Under the pieces are notes generated by a model, which did no database searches, was not told the origin of the DNA, and worked only from the letters and a program-made list of their open reading frames with translations. Both the position numbers and the translations under genes were made by a program. From Burkholderia sp. BCC0506 (GTDB lineage: Bacteria; Pseudomonadota; Gammaproteobacteria; Burkholderiales; Burkholderiaceae), in the NCBI RefSeq assembly GCF_902833145.1, contig NZ_CADFEN010000009.1, positions 248,001 to 312,000 of the forward strand: DNA of 64,000 nt. Reading direction: 5' to 3'. Position 1 is the stretch's first letter, and every line of letters begins with the position of its first letter. Shown here one piece after another: positions 27,059-36,179 of the stretch.

Positions 27059-29670
27059 AGGGGCCGCAACACGCGGCGCTGCCGCCGGCCGGGCTGCCCG
27101 GCCATGACGGGCGCGCGCATGCCGGTCGCTTCGGCCTGCGCGACCTGATCCACCAGGCTGCCCGGATGACCGCGCGCGACTGGCGCGCGGGCGAACTGAC
27201 GCTGCTCGTCCTCGCGCTGGTGCTCGCGGTCGCGGCGCTGACGAGCGTCGGTTTTCTCGCCGACCGCCTGCGCCAGGGGCTCGAGCGCGACGCGCGCCAG
27301 ATGCTCGGCGCCGATTTCGTCGTGCGCGCCGATCGTCCCGTCGATCCGTCGTTCGACCGGCAGGCCCGCACGCTCGGTCTGCGCACCGCGACGACCGCGA
27401 TTTTCCCGAGCATGATCGCGCCCGCCGCGGGCCGGCAGGCCGCCGAAGCAGCGCCGTCGCGCCTCGCGGCCGTGAAGGCCGTGTCGCCGGGCTATCCGCT
27501 GCGCGGCGCGGTCGAGATCCTGCCGGCCGGCGCGACCGTCGCGCAGAAGGCGGGCGCGATTCCCGCGCCCGGCACCGTATGGGCCGACCCGGCGCTGCTC
27601 GATGCGCTGCACCTGAAGACGGGCGATACGGTGCGCGTCGGGCTGCGCACGTTCACGGTCGCCGCGGCGATCGCCCGCGAACTCGATCGCGGCTTTTCGT
27701 TCGTCAATTTTTCGCCGCGGCTGATGATGCGCGCGGACGAACTCGCCGCGACGGGGCTCACGGGCTACGGCAGCCGCGTCACGTACCGGCTGCTGGTCGC
27801 CGGCGACGCACCGGCCGTCGCGCGCTTCGAAGCGTACGCGCACGCGCGCGTCGATGGCGGGAAACTGCGCGGCGTCGGGCTCGAGTCGTTGCAGGAGGGG
27901 CAGCCGCAGGTGCGGCAGACGCTGGATCGCGCACGCCACTTCCTGACGCTCGTCGCGTTGCTGACCGCGCTGCTCGCGGCGGTCGCGATCGCGATGGCCG
28001 CGCAGCGCTACATGTGGCGTCATCTCGACGGCTGCGCGACGATGCGCTGCCTCGGCGTGAGCCGCCGCACGCTCGGCGCGCTGTTCGCGCTCGAATTCGC
28101 CGGCGTCGGCATCGTGTCGGGCGCCGCGGGCGCGGTGCTGGGCTACGGCGGTCACTGGGCATTGCTGGCCGCGCTCGGCAGCCTGATCGACGTCGTGCTG
28201 CCGCCGCCGACGGCGTGGCCGGCGCTGATCGGCATGGGCGCCGCGCTCGTGCTGCTGCTCGGTTTCGCGCTGCCGCCGCTCGTGCCGCTCACGCGCGTGC
28301 CGCCGGTACGTGTGCTGCGGCGCGAGTGGGGCGACGCGTCGCGCATTGCGTGGGCCGCGTATGCGCTCGGCGTCGTGCTGTTCGCGGGGCTGCTGATCGT
28401 GGCCGCCGGCAACCTGAAGCTCGGCCTGATCGTCGCGGGCGGCTTTGCCGGCGCGCTGGTCGGGTTCGCGCTGATTGCCCGGCTCGTGCTGTTCGCCGCC
28501 GCGCGCGCGGTGCGCAATGCGCGCGTGGCCGCGGGCGTCGGCTGGCGTTACGCGCTGGCGTCGCTGCACCGGCGCGGCACGGCCAGCGCGCTGCAGATCA
28601 CCGCGCTCGCGCTCGGCCTGATGTGCCTGCTGCTGATCGCGATCACGCGCAACGATCTCGTGGCGGGCTGGCGGCAGTCGACGCCGCCCGATGCGCCGAA
28701 CCAGTTCCTGATCGACATCCAGCCCGACCAGCGCGCCGATGTCGCGGCCTATCTGGCCGCGCATGGCGTGCGCGACGCGGTACCCGCGCCGATGGTGCGC
28801 GGCCGCCTCGTCGCGATCAACGGCAAACCGGTGAATCCGGATGCGTACCCGTCCGAGGAGGCGCGCCGGCTCGTCGATCGCGAGTTCAACCTGTCGTATA
28901 CGACCGCGCTGCCGTCCGACAACCGGATCGTCGAAGGCGACTGGTTCGGCACCGCGGCCACGCCGCAAATCTCGATCGAAGCCGGCCTCGCGAAGACGCT
29001 GAACGTGAAACCGGGCGACACGCTGCGCTTCGACGTGACGGGGCTGACGGTCGACGCGCCCATCACGAGCGTGCGCAAGCTCGACTGGGGCTCGTTCCGC
29101 GTCAACTTCTTCGTGCTGATGCCGCCGCCGGTGCTGAAGGATTTCCCGGCCGTCTACCTGACGAGCTTCCATCTGCCCGCCTCGAATGCCGCGCTGCTCG
29201 ATCCGTTGATCGCGCGCTACCCGAACCTGACCGCGATCGACGTCGCGCCGATCCTCGCGCAGTTGCAGCGGATGATGCTGCAGGTGGTCGGGGCGGTGCA
29301 GTTCCTGTTCGCGTTCACGCTCGCGGCCGGCGTGCTCGTGCTGTACACAGCGCTCGCCGGCTCGCGCGACGAGCGCGTGCGCGAGGCCGCGCTGCTGCGC
29401 GCGCTCGGCGCGTCCCGCGCGCAAGTCAACGCGGTGCAGCGCGCGGAATTCGTCGTGGTCGGCGCGCTGGCCGGCGCGCTCGCATCGGCGGGCGCGATCG
29501 CGGTCGGCTGGGTGCTTGCGTCGCGCGTGTTCGACTTCCAGCTCGCCGTCGATCCGTGGCTCGTGCCGGCCGGCATCGCGGCCGGTGTCGTCTGCGCCGG
29601 TGCGGCCGGCTGGCTGAGCCTGCATAATGTGTTGCGGCGCCCGGCGCTGCAGTCGCTGCGCGACGCCTGA
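27055..29670 (+). CDS. FtsX-like ABC transporter permease (YbbP type)
   Basis: Permease of 871 residues. After a short N-terminal tail, one helix (LVLALVLAVAALTSVGFLADRL) precedes a large extracytoplasmic domain. Helices around residues 300-500 (AVAIAMAAQRYMWRHLDGCATM, the first FtsX core) follow, then a second extracytoplasmic domain and a final FtsX core (AGVLVLYTALAGSRDERVREAALLRALGA). This is the architecture of YbbP/LolC-like MacB-type permeases. I chose the TTG at 27055 because GGAGG lies nine bases upstream; an ATG at 27167 is possible. No ABC ATPase gene is adjacent, so the partner is encoded elsewhere. Confidence 0.88.
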   Translation: MKGPQHAALPPAGLPGHDGRAHAGRFGLRDLIHQAARMTARDWRAGELTLLVLALVLAVAALTSVGFLADRLRQGLERDARQMLGADFVVRADRPVDPSFDRQARTLGLRTATTAIFPSMIAPAAGRQAAEAAPSRLAAVKAVSPGYPLRGAVEILPAGATVAQKAGAIPAPGTVWADPALLDALHLKTGDTVRVGLRTFTVAAAIARELDRGFSFVNFSPRLMMRADELAATGLTGYGSRVTYRLLVAGDAPAVARFEAYAHARVDGGKLRGVGLESLQEGQPQVRQTLDRARHFLTLVALLTALLAAVAIAMAAQRYMWRHLDGCATMRCLGVSRRTLGALFALEFAGVGIVSGAAGAVLGYGGHWALLAALGSLIDVVLPPPTAWPALIGMGAALVLLLGFALPPLVPLTRVPPVRVLRREWGDASRIAWAAYALGVVLFAGLLIVAAGNLKLGLIVAGGFAGALVGFALIARLVLFAAARAVRNARVAAGVGWRYALASLHRRGTASALQITALALGLMCLLLIAITRNDLVAGWRQSTPPDAPNQFLIDIQPDQRADVAAYLAAHGVRDAVPAPMVRGRLVAINGKPVNPDAYPSEEARRLVDREFNLSYTTALPSDNRIVEGDWFGTAATPQISIEAGLAKTLNVKPGDTLRFDVTGLTVDAPITSVRKLDWGSFRVNFFVLMPPPVLKDFPAVYLTSFHLPASNAALLDPLIARYPNLTAIDVAPILAQLQRMMLQVVGAVQFLFAFTLAAGVLVLYTALAGSRDERVREAALLRALGASRAQVNAVQRAEFVVVGALAGALASAGAIAVGWVLASRVFDFQLAVDPWLVPAGIAAGVVCAGAAGWLSLHNVLRRPALQSLRDA

Positions 29671-29713
29671 GCATCGCGCGCGGCCCCGAAGATCCCGTTT
29701 TCCGACTATCCGT

Positions 29714-30124
29714 ATGACCGATGTGAATGACGATGCGCCGTCGCAGCCGACGGCGTTCGAGCTCGTGGGCGGCGAAGCCCGCGTGCGCGAAATGGTGGAC
29801 CGCTTCTACGACCTGATGGACCTCGAGCCCGAGTTCGCGCAGATTCGCGCGCTGCACCCGCAGTCCCTCGGCGGTTCGCGCGACAAGCTGTTCTGGTTCC
29901 TGTGCGGCTGGCTCGGCGGCCCGGACCACTACATCAGCCGGTTCGGCCATCCAAGGCTGCGCGCGCGGCACCTGCCGTTCCCGATCGCGTCGGTCGAACG
30001 CGACCAGTGGCTGCGCTGCATGGCGTGGGCGATGGAGGATGTCGGATTGCCGGAGCCGCTGCGCGAGCGGCTCATGCATTCGTTCTACGACACGGCCGAC
30101 TGGATGCGCAACCGGCCCGGTTGA
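29714..30124 (+). CDS. Group II truncated haemoglobin
   Basis: Globin of 136 residues: TAFELVGGEARVREMVDRFYDLMD, LGGSRDKLFWFLCGWLGGPDHYISRFGHPRLRARHLPF and a C-terminal WLRCMAWAMEDV. The proximal His lies in the ARHLPF element, with Tyr in the FYDLM stretch and Trp in WAM, as in group II (trHbO). These proteins bind O2 and may detoxify NO or peroxide. It lies 43 bp after the permease gene; a functional link is not evident. Confidence 0.92.
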   Translation: MTDVNDDAPSQPTAFELVGGEARVREMVDRFYDLMDLEPEFAQIRALHPQSLGGSRDKLFWFLCGWLGGPDHYISRFGHPRLRARHLPFPIASVERDQWLRCMAWAMEDVGLPEPLRERLMHSFYDTADWMRNRPG

Positions 30125-30227
30125 TCGACCGGTACGCCGCTGCCCGGACGCGGGACGATCTGCGCTGGGCGCACGTGCAACGCGGCGCGACACTGACCGT
30201 TTTCCCCATCGATACGAGGCTCGCCCG

Positions 30228-30959
30228 ATGACGACACAAGCGTTGTTTCGCGAAGACGCGTACCTCACGCAATGCGACGCGACCGTTCTGGCCGTCGGCG
30301 ACGACGGCATCCGGCTCGACCGCACGGTGTTCTATCCGCTCGGCGGCGGTCAGGCCGGCGACACCGGCACGCTGACGCTGCCCGACGGCCGCACGATCGC
30401 GATTGCCGATACACGCAAGGCGAAGTTCGACGGCGCGACGCCCGACGACGCCGTGCACGTGCCCGCGCCGGGCCAGGACGCGAGCGTCGCGACGCTCGCC
30501 CCCGGCACGCGCGTGGTCGCGCAGATCGACTGGCTGCGCCGCTATCGGCACATGCGCCTGCATACGGCCGCGCACCTGATGTGCGCGGTGCTGCCGTACG
30601 CGGTCGACGGCTGCAGCGTGACGGCCGACTACGTGCGACTCGATTTCGCGACGTCCGACGCGATCGACCGCGACGACGTCGAGCGGCGCCTCGCGGGCTT
30701 CGTCGTCGGCGCGCACCCGGTCACGACCGAATGGATCACCGACGACGAGATGGCCGAGCGGCCCGAACTCGTGCGCACGATGAGCGTGAAGCCGCCGATG
30801 GGCCTCGGCCGCGTGCGGCTGCTGCGCATCGAAAACGTCGACCTGCAGCCGTGCGGCGGCACGCACGTGCGCAACACGTCCGAAATCGGCGGGCTGCGGA
30901 TCGCGAAACTGGAAAAGAAGAGTGCGCGCACACGGCGCCTCGTCCTGGAGTTTGCATGA
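30228..30959 (+). CDS. Alanyl-tRNA editing protein (AlaX type)
   Basis: Free-standing editing domain of 243 residues. It has TVFYPLGGGQAGDTG, the zinc-binding HTAAH motif (RLHTAAHLM) and the second pair in CGGTHVRNTSEIG. Such proteins hydrolyse Ser- or Gly-tRNA(Ala) in trans. The length corresponds to AlaX-M with a beta-barrel plus the editing domain. The ATG at 30228 matches the conserved start. The stop overlaps the DUF924 start by four bases (ATGA). Confidence 0.93.
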   Translation: MTTQALFREDAYLTQCDATVLAVGDDGIRLDRTVFYPLGGGQAGDTGTLTLPDGRTIAIADTRKAKFDGATPDDAVHVPAPGQDASVATLAPGTRVVAQIDWLRRYRHMRLHTAAHLMCAVLPYAVDGCSVTADYVRLDFATSDAIDRDDVERRLAGFVVGAHPVTTEWITDDEMAERPELVRTMSVKPPMGLGRVRLLRIENVDLQPCGGTHVRNTSEIGGLRIAKLEKKSARTRRLVLEFA

Positions 30960-31573
30960 CGATCGATACCGGGAAAGCAGGCGCGGCGGCGCTCGATCCG
31001 CAGGCGCGGGAGATTCTCGATTTCTGGTTCGGCGAGCCGGGCTCGGCCGAATTCGGGCAGAACCGCAAGGTCTGGTTCAACGGCGGTGCGGCGTTCGACG
31101 ACGTGCTGCGCACGCGCTATGGCGCGCTGCTCGACGCTGCGTGCGACGGCGCGTGCGATCACTGGGCCGATTCGCCGTCGGGCGCGCTGGCGTTGATCGT
31201 CGTGCTCGACCAGTTCTCGCGCAACATCCATCGCGGCACGCCGCGCGCGTTCGCCGCCGATCGGAAGGCGCTCGCGCTCGCGCGCCGCGTCGTCGCGGCA
31301 GGCTGGGACGCGCGGTTGCCGAGCGGACATCACCGTGCGTTCGCGTATCTGCCGTTCGAGCACGACGAATCGGTCGAGAGCCAGCGCGAGGCCGTGCGCC
31401 TGTGCGCGGGCATCCGTGACGAGGCCGGGTGCGAAAGCTATCACCGCTTCGCGTTGCTGCATGCGGCGGTCGTCGAGCGCTTCGGCCGCTTTCCGCACCG
31501 CAACGCGATTCTCGGTCGCGCGTCGACCGACGAGGAAGCGGCGTTTCTGCGGGAGCCCGGCTCGTCGTTCTGA
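30956..31573 (+). CDS. DUF924 family protein
   Basis: All-helical protein of 205 residues with the family pattern: ILDFWFGEPGS, KVWFNGGAAFDD, ALALIVVLDQFSRNIHRGTPRAFAAD, YLPFEHDESVESQREAV and a C-terminal GRFPHRNAILGRAST. It is related to tetratricopeptide-like folds. The biochemical role is unknown. It is translationally coupled to the AlaX gene, an association that could reflect a shared role in tRNA or translation quality; this is inference. Confidence 0.88.
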   Translation: MTIDTGKAGAAALDPQAREILDFWFGEPGSAEFGQNRKVWFNGGAAFDDVLRTRYGALLDAACDGACDHWADSPSGALALIVVLDQFSRNIHRGTPRAFAADRKALALARRVVAAGWDARLPSGHHRAFAYLPFEHDESVESQREAVRLCAGIRDEAGCESYHRFALLHAAVVERFGRFPHRNAILGRASTDEEAAFLREPGSSF

Positions 31574-31745
31574 CGACCCGAATGCGGGCGTGACGAGGGC
31601 AGGAGGGGCGAACCGCGGGACGCTGGCCGGCTCGTGCCGGCACCGGTATCGCGTCAAGGCCGCGCACCGGTCGGACGGATGCGCGCGGCCTGAGCCGAGG
31701 ACGAAAGCGAAGGCGGGGCGGGACGGCGCGTTGCGCCGCCCTGTG

Positions 31746-33638
31746 TCACTGCAGGTGCTGTTCGGGCGTGCGCACGTAGACGCGCAGCAGTTCCTCGTTG
31801 TCGCCCGGGCGGGCGCCCGTCCAGAACAGTTGCCATTCGCTGCCGGGCGCCGGATCGACGGCCCGCACGCCTTGCACGATCATCCATGTGCAGCGCGTCG
31901 TTTTCGCGTCGTCGATCGGCGTGTGCTGGATGCCGGAGAAGTAGTACAGCATCGGCGCTTCCGATTCGCCGAGCCCGTGCAGGCTCGCCATGCAGTCGCC
32001 GTCGTTCCATTCGAGCGCGAGATGCGCGTTCAGGTCGTCGAACACCGAGCGGTAGCTTTTCGCGGCATCGAGCCACGGCAGCAGCAGCGTATAGACGAGC
32101 CCCCACGCGACGAGCGCGCCGGCGCCCCACGACAGCGCGCCGCGCCACCGGCCCGTCGTGCGCAGCTTCGGCAGCAGCGTCAGCCAGCCGATCGTCAGCG
32201 CGAGCGCGCCGGTCACGAGCGCGGGCTGGATCGGCATCGTCCAGTCGAGCGGCAGCCAGCGGCCGAGCAGCGCGAGATCGGCGCGCGACGCGGCCGGATC
32301 GGTCATCACCGACCAGATGCCCCACGCGAGTACGACGACCGTGCCGAACAGGATGCGGCTCAGGTAATCCCACGCGAGATGCAGCCGGCGCGGCAGGCGG
32401 TCGATCGCCTGCGCGGCAACCAGCGCGAGCGGGGCGAAGAACGGCAGGATGTAGAGCTGGCGCGACGTCGCGGATACCTGCAGCACCACGAGCCCGATGC
32501 CGGCGAACAGCACGGGCAGCGCGATGCGCGGGGTGCGCCAGTCGCGCCATGCGCCGCGGGCGAGCGCGGCGATCGCAAGCGGCGCGACCGGGAAGCCGAC
32601 GGCGAGGAACGCGCGCAGGATGAAGAGCGGCTTGTCGTTTTCCGCGCCCAGTTCGGGGACGGAGAAGCCGAAGAAGCGGCCGACGTTGTTGTCCCAGAAC
32701 CACTTCATGAACAGCGTTTCCGAGCGCAGGAACAGCGCGGTCGGCCAGATCAGCGCGAACGGCGCGAACACGAGTGCGGCGACGCCGAGCGCGCGTGCGA
32801 ACGAGCGGGTGCGGCACGCCGGATAGAGCGCCAGCGTGCACACGAGCGTGGCCGCGAACACGAGCGGCACGAACAACCCCTTCGCCATCAGCGCGATGCC
32901 GACGCCCGCGCCGAAGAGCGGCGCGGCCCAGCGGTTCGCCGGATGCGCGGGCAGCCCGTGCCGCATCTGCTGCGCCCGTGCGACGTGCTGCATCACGAGC
33001 TCGAGCAGCCCGCAGAACCCCATCGCCGTCCCGGCAAACAGGGCGACGTCGGTCATCATGTCGTGCACGTGCTTGATGACGACGAGCGTGCCGGCGCTCA
33101 GCACGACCGGGCCGAGCACGCGCAGGTCGAACCAGTTGTCCGCCCGGCTGGCCACGCGGGCCGCGCGCGCGATGAAGCCGAACGCGAGCGCGGCGAACAG
33201 GGCGCTCGCCAGGCGCGCGGCGTCGTGCAGTGGCATCACGCGCTGCAGCAGCCACGCGAGGCTGGTGGCAACCCACGCGTAAAGCGGCGGCTTTTCCATG
33301 AACGGCAGGCCGGCATTGGTCGGCACGACGAAGTCGCCCGTTTCCAGCATGTGCTGGATGATGCCGAACGTGTAGGTTTCGTCCTGTTTCCACGGATCGT
33401 GGCCGAGCACGCCGGGCAGCGTGTACGCGCACACCAGTGCGGCGACGAACAGCCACGCGCGCCAGCCGAGCGGCAGTGCGCGGTCGCGCGGCGTGCTGAG
33501 AGCGGCGCTCGAGGCGGGGGCGGGCGTGCCGGCGACGTCCAGCGTCGCGACGACGTCGGTATCGGCGGGCGAACGGGCGTATGTGGCCGAGGCGGGCACG
33601 GTCGTGCGTCGCCGACGGGGCGCTGCGGTTCCAGGCAT
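31746..33638 (-). CDS. ArnT-like membrane glycosyltransferase (GT83/PMT type)
   Basis: Integral membrane protein of 630 residues with about 12 helices. The first periplasmic loop carries DPWKQDETYTFGI with the acidic residues used by this class, followed by FMEKPPLYAW and, further on, PFALIWPTALFLRSETLFMKWFWDNN. It resembles ArnT, which moves aminoarabinose from undecaprenyl phosphate to lipid A, but no other arn genes are adjacent, so donor and acceptor are unknown. The first 50 residues are cytoplasmic, basic and low-complexity. Confidence 0.88.
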   Translation of the reverse strand: MPGTAAPRRRRTTVPASATYARSPADTDVVATLDVAGTPAPASSAALSTPRDRALPLGWRAWLFVAALVCAYTLPGVLGHDPWKQDETYTFGIIQHMLETGDFVVPTNAGLPFMEKPPLYAWVATSLAWLLQRVMPLHDAARLASALFAALAFGFIARAARVASRADNWFDLRVLGPVVLSAGTLVVIKHVHDMMTDVALFAGTAMGFCGLLELVMQHVARAQQMRHGLPAHPANRWAAPLFGAGVGIALMAKGLFVPLVFAATLVCTLALYPACRTRSFARALGVAALVFAPFALIWPTALFLRSETLFMKWFWDNNVGRFFGFSVPELGAENDKPLFILRAFLAVGFPVAPLAIAALARGAWRDWRTPRIALPVLFAGIGLVVLQVSATSRQLYILPFFAPLALVAAQAIDRLPRRLHLAWDYLSRILFGTVVVLAWGIWSVMTDPAASRADLALLGRWLPLDWTMPIQPALVTGALALTIGWLTLLPKLRTTGRWRGALSWGAGALVAWGLVYTLLLPWLDAAKSYRSVFDDLNAHLALEWNDGDCMASLHGLGESEAPMLYYFSGIQHTPIDDAKTTRCTWMIVQGVRAVDPAPGSEWQLFWTGARPGDNEELLRVYVRTPEQHLQ

Positions 33639-33758
33639 GGAAAAGATCTCGGGTCGAGTCGAGCCGGTCCGGCGACATGGGCCGGGACCATTAACGGCCG
33701 CATCGAGGCGGCAAAGAACAGACGATTAGGGCGCCTGTCTGATTGCTCGCTAGTAGAG

Positions 33759-33802
33759 CACGGAATTGTTACGGATGTTTACTGAAACTGTCACGGAATT
33801 GT
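33759..33802. repeat. Direct repeat CACGGAATTGT upstream of the glycosyltransferase gene
   Basis: The 11-mer occurs at 33759-33769 and again at 33792-33802, 33 bp apart (about three helical turns). It sits in an AT-richer 230-bp gap between the glycosyltransferase start and the SDR stop, so it could be an operator of the former. Confidence 0.45.
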
Positions 33803-33868
33803 GGAGATTTGTGGTGCCGTGACTACGGTGCGCTTTCGAGCGCGTGTCTTGTTGCGCCGCGCGTCAGC

Positions 33869-34630
33869 TTAGCGGCCGCCGCCGACATCGAGCAGGGCGC
33901 CCGTCGTGTAGGACGCTGCGTCGCTCAGCAGCCAGACGATCGCCTCGGCGATCTCCTGCGCTTCGCCCGCGCGGCCGAGCGGCGTTTGTGCGCCGAGGCG
34001 GGCCGCCCGGTCCGGCTGGCCGCCGCTCGCATGAATGTCGGTCTCGATCAGGCCGGGGCGCACCGCGTTGACGCGCACGCCGTGCGGGCCGAGTTCCCTG
34101 GCGAGGCCGATCGTCAGCGAATCGACCGCGCCTTTCGAGCCCGCGTAGTCGACATATTCGTTCGGCGAGCCGAGCCGCGACGCGATCGACGACACGTTGA
34201 CGATCGCGCCGCCGCGGCCGCCGCGGTCGGTGGACAGCCGGCGCGCGGCTTCGCGCGCGCACAGGTAGGCGCCGAGCACGTTGGTATCGAACATCCGCCG
34301 CAGCCGGTCGAGCGGCATGTCGGCGAGCGGCATCGATGGCGCGACGATGCCGGCATTGTTGACGAGCGCGTCGAGGCGCCCGAACTCGGCCGCGACGGTA
34401 TCGAACATCGCGACGACGTCCGCCTCGTTCGCGACATCGCCCGCGACGATGCACGCGCGGCCGCCCGCGTCGCGCACGGCCTGCGCGGTCAGTTCGGCCG
34501 CCGCCGCGTCGCGTGCGTAGTTGATGCCGACGTCCCAGCCGCGTTCGGCGGCGAGCACGGCGCTCGCGCGGCCGATGCCGCGGCTCGCGCCGGTGATGAG
34601 GACGGCCTTGCGCTCGGACGGTGCGGTCAT
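33869..34630 (-). CDS. SDR family oxidoreductase
   Basis: Classical SDR of 253 residues. The Rossmann motif TGASRGIGRA, NNAG, the catalytic Ser in VNVSSIAS and the YAGSK Tyr/Lys pair are all present. The C-terminus ASYTTGALLDVGGGR is standard. Substrate unknown; the sequence style is of 3-oxoacyl-ACP reductase or glucose-dehydrogenase-like enzymes. It lies 22 bp downstream of the LOG gene in a tetR-LOG-SDR operon. Confidence 0.93.
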   Translation of the reverse strand: MTAPSERKAVLITGASRGIGRASAVLAAERGWDVGINYARDAAAAELTAQAVRDAGGRACIVAGDVANEADVVAMFDTVAAEFGRLDALVNNAGIVAPSMPLADMPLDRLRRMFDTNVLGAYLCAREAARRLSTDRGGRGGAIVNVSSIASRLGSPNEYVDYAGSKGAVDSLTIGLARELGPHGVRVNAVRPGLIETDIHASGGQPDRAARLGAQTPLGRAGEAQEIAEAIVWLLSDAASYTTGALLDVGGGR

Positions 34631-34652
34631 CGCATGCGGTTTCCGGTGAAGG

Positions 34653-35234
34653 TTACTTCGCTGCGTCGGGCGCCCACTTGTCGCGGACGGGCGGCTGGTA
34701 GCGGCGCAGCCGCTCGATCAGCGCGACGGGTTCCGATTCGACGCACAGCGCGTCGAAATAGGCCGGCCGCATGAAGCCTTCATCGACCGTGTGGCGCAAC
34801 AGCGCGATCAGCGGATCGTAGAATGAATCGATGTTGTAGAGCGCGACGGGCTTGCGGTGATAGCCGAGCTGCGCCCACGTGTAGACCTCGAAGAGCTCCT
34901 CGAGCGTGCCGGCGCCGCCGGGCATCGCGACGAACGCGTCGGACAGGTCGGCCATCATTTTCTTGCGGTGGTGCATGTCGGGCACGACGTGCAGCTCCGA
35001 CAGCCCCGTATGGCCGACTTCCTTGTCGACGAGCAACTCGGGGATCACGCCGACCGCACGGCCGCCGGCCGCCATCACTTCGTCGGCGATCACGCCCATC
35101 AGGCCGACGCGGCCGCCGCCGTATACGAGCGTGAGGCCCGCGTCGACGAGCGCGCGGCCGAATGCACGCGCGGCATCGGCATAGACGGGCCGCACGCCGG
35201 ACGACGACCCGCAGTAAACGCAGACGGCCTTCAT
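34653..35234 (-). CDS. LOG family protein (cytokinin riboside 5'-monophosphate phosphoribohydrolase)
   Basis: Protein of 193 residues (TIGR00730 type) with MKAVCVYCGSSSG, YGGGRVGLMGVIAD and the active-site PGGAGTLEE motif. Family members release free base from nucleoside monophosphates, in plants and some bacteria cytokinin. The substrate in this organism is not known. Its ATG overlaps the stop of the TetR gene by four bases (ATGA at 35231-35234). Confidence 0.93.
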   Translation of the reverse strand: MKAVCVYCGSSSGVRPVYADAARAFGRALVDAGLTLVYGGGRVGLMGVIADEVMAAGGRAVGVIPELLVDKEVGHTGLSELHVVPDMHHRKKMMADLSDAFVAMPGGAGTLEELFEVYTWAQLGYHRKPVALYNIDSFYDPLIALLRHTVDEGFMRPAYFDALCVESEPVALIERLRRYQPPVRDKWAPDAAK

Positions 35235-35989
35235 TGCTTCGTGTCCTTGGCAGGGGCTTGCCCACCCGCGACGGGGCTCCCGGCCGGACGCGGCGAACCG
35301 TCGCGTGGCGGCAGGTAATCGGTGAACTGGCGCTTGGGCAGCTTGCCGGAGACGAGATCGTCGAACAACTGGCGCGAACGGCCGCGCAGGTACGGGGCCA
35401 TGATCGAGATCACGTGCATGCTCACCTGGTGCAGCTCTTCGCGGATCGCATCCTGGTCGTTGTATTTGCGCGGATGCATCACGTACTGATACGACAGCCA
35501 GTACGTCGAGATCACCGCCATGTTGGTGGCGATGACTTCGATCTCGGCGGGCGTCGCGACCATTTCGGCGTCGGAGACGAGCAGCTCGCACATGTCGTGC
35601 GCGAAGCGCACCTTGTGGCTGATGATCTGCTTGAAGTGCGTCTCGAGCGTGCGGTTGCGTGCGAGCAGGTCGTTGAGGTCGCGATACAGGAACCGGTAGG
35701 TCCACATGAAATCGGCCATGTACTGCAGGTACGACCAGGTTTCGTCGATCGTCGGACGGTGATCCTCGGGGAAGCGCAGCCGCCGTTCGATCTGCTGCTC
35801 GAACTGCGCGAAGATGCTGTTGATGATGTCGTCCTTGTTGCGGAAATGGTAGTACAGGTTGCCTGGACTGATTTCCATTTCCTCGGCGATCGTCGTGGTG
35901 GTGACGTTCGGCTCGCCGATCTCGTTGAAGAGTTTCAACGACAACTCGAGAATCCGTTCGCGGGTGCGGCGGGGAGGTTTCGCTTCCAT
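35231..35989 (-). CDS. TetR family transcriptional regulator
   Basis: Regulator of 252 residues. The N-terminal TetR helix-turn-helix reads RERILELSLKLFNEIGEPNVTTTTIAEEMEIS...GNLYYHFRNKDDI. The C-terminal ligand domain is longer than usual and ends with a Pro/Gly-rich tail (PPRDGSPRPAGSPV). It heads an operon with the LOG and SDR genes and may autoregulate. A TATAAT on the minus strand (36084-36089) could be its -10 but no good -35 is seen. Confidence 0.93.
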   Translation of the reverse strand: MEAKPPRRTRERILELSLKLFNEIGEPNVTTTTIAEEMEISPGNLYYHFRNKDDIINSIFAQFEQQIERRLRFPEDHRPTIDETWSYLQYMADFMWTYRFLYRDLNDLLARNRTLETHFKQIISHKVRFAHDMCELLVSDAEMVATPAEIEVIATNMAVISTYWLSYQYVMHPRKYNDQDAIREELHQVSMHVISIMAPYLRGRSRQLFDDLVSGKLPKRQFTDYLPPRDGSPRPAGSPVAGGQAPAKDTKQ

Positions 35990-36179
35990 GTCGTCCGGCC
36001 CTGTGTGTGCCGGACTGGCGGGCGCTGCAATCGATGCTGCGTGATTCGTCCGGCGCGGGTTGCTGTTCTATGTCTAGCGGACGATTATAAACCGGGGTTT
36101 CGAGACATCGGGGCATTTCGTGATCGCGGCCCCGCGCGGCGCATGGTGCGGCGCCGCACGCGGGCGGCGTGAGCGGGCG

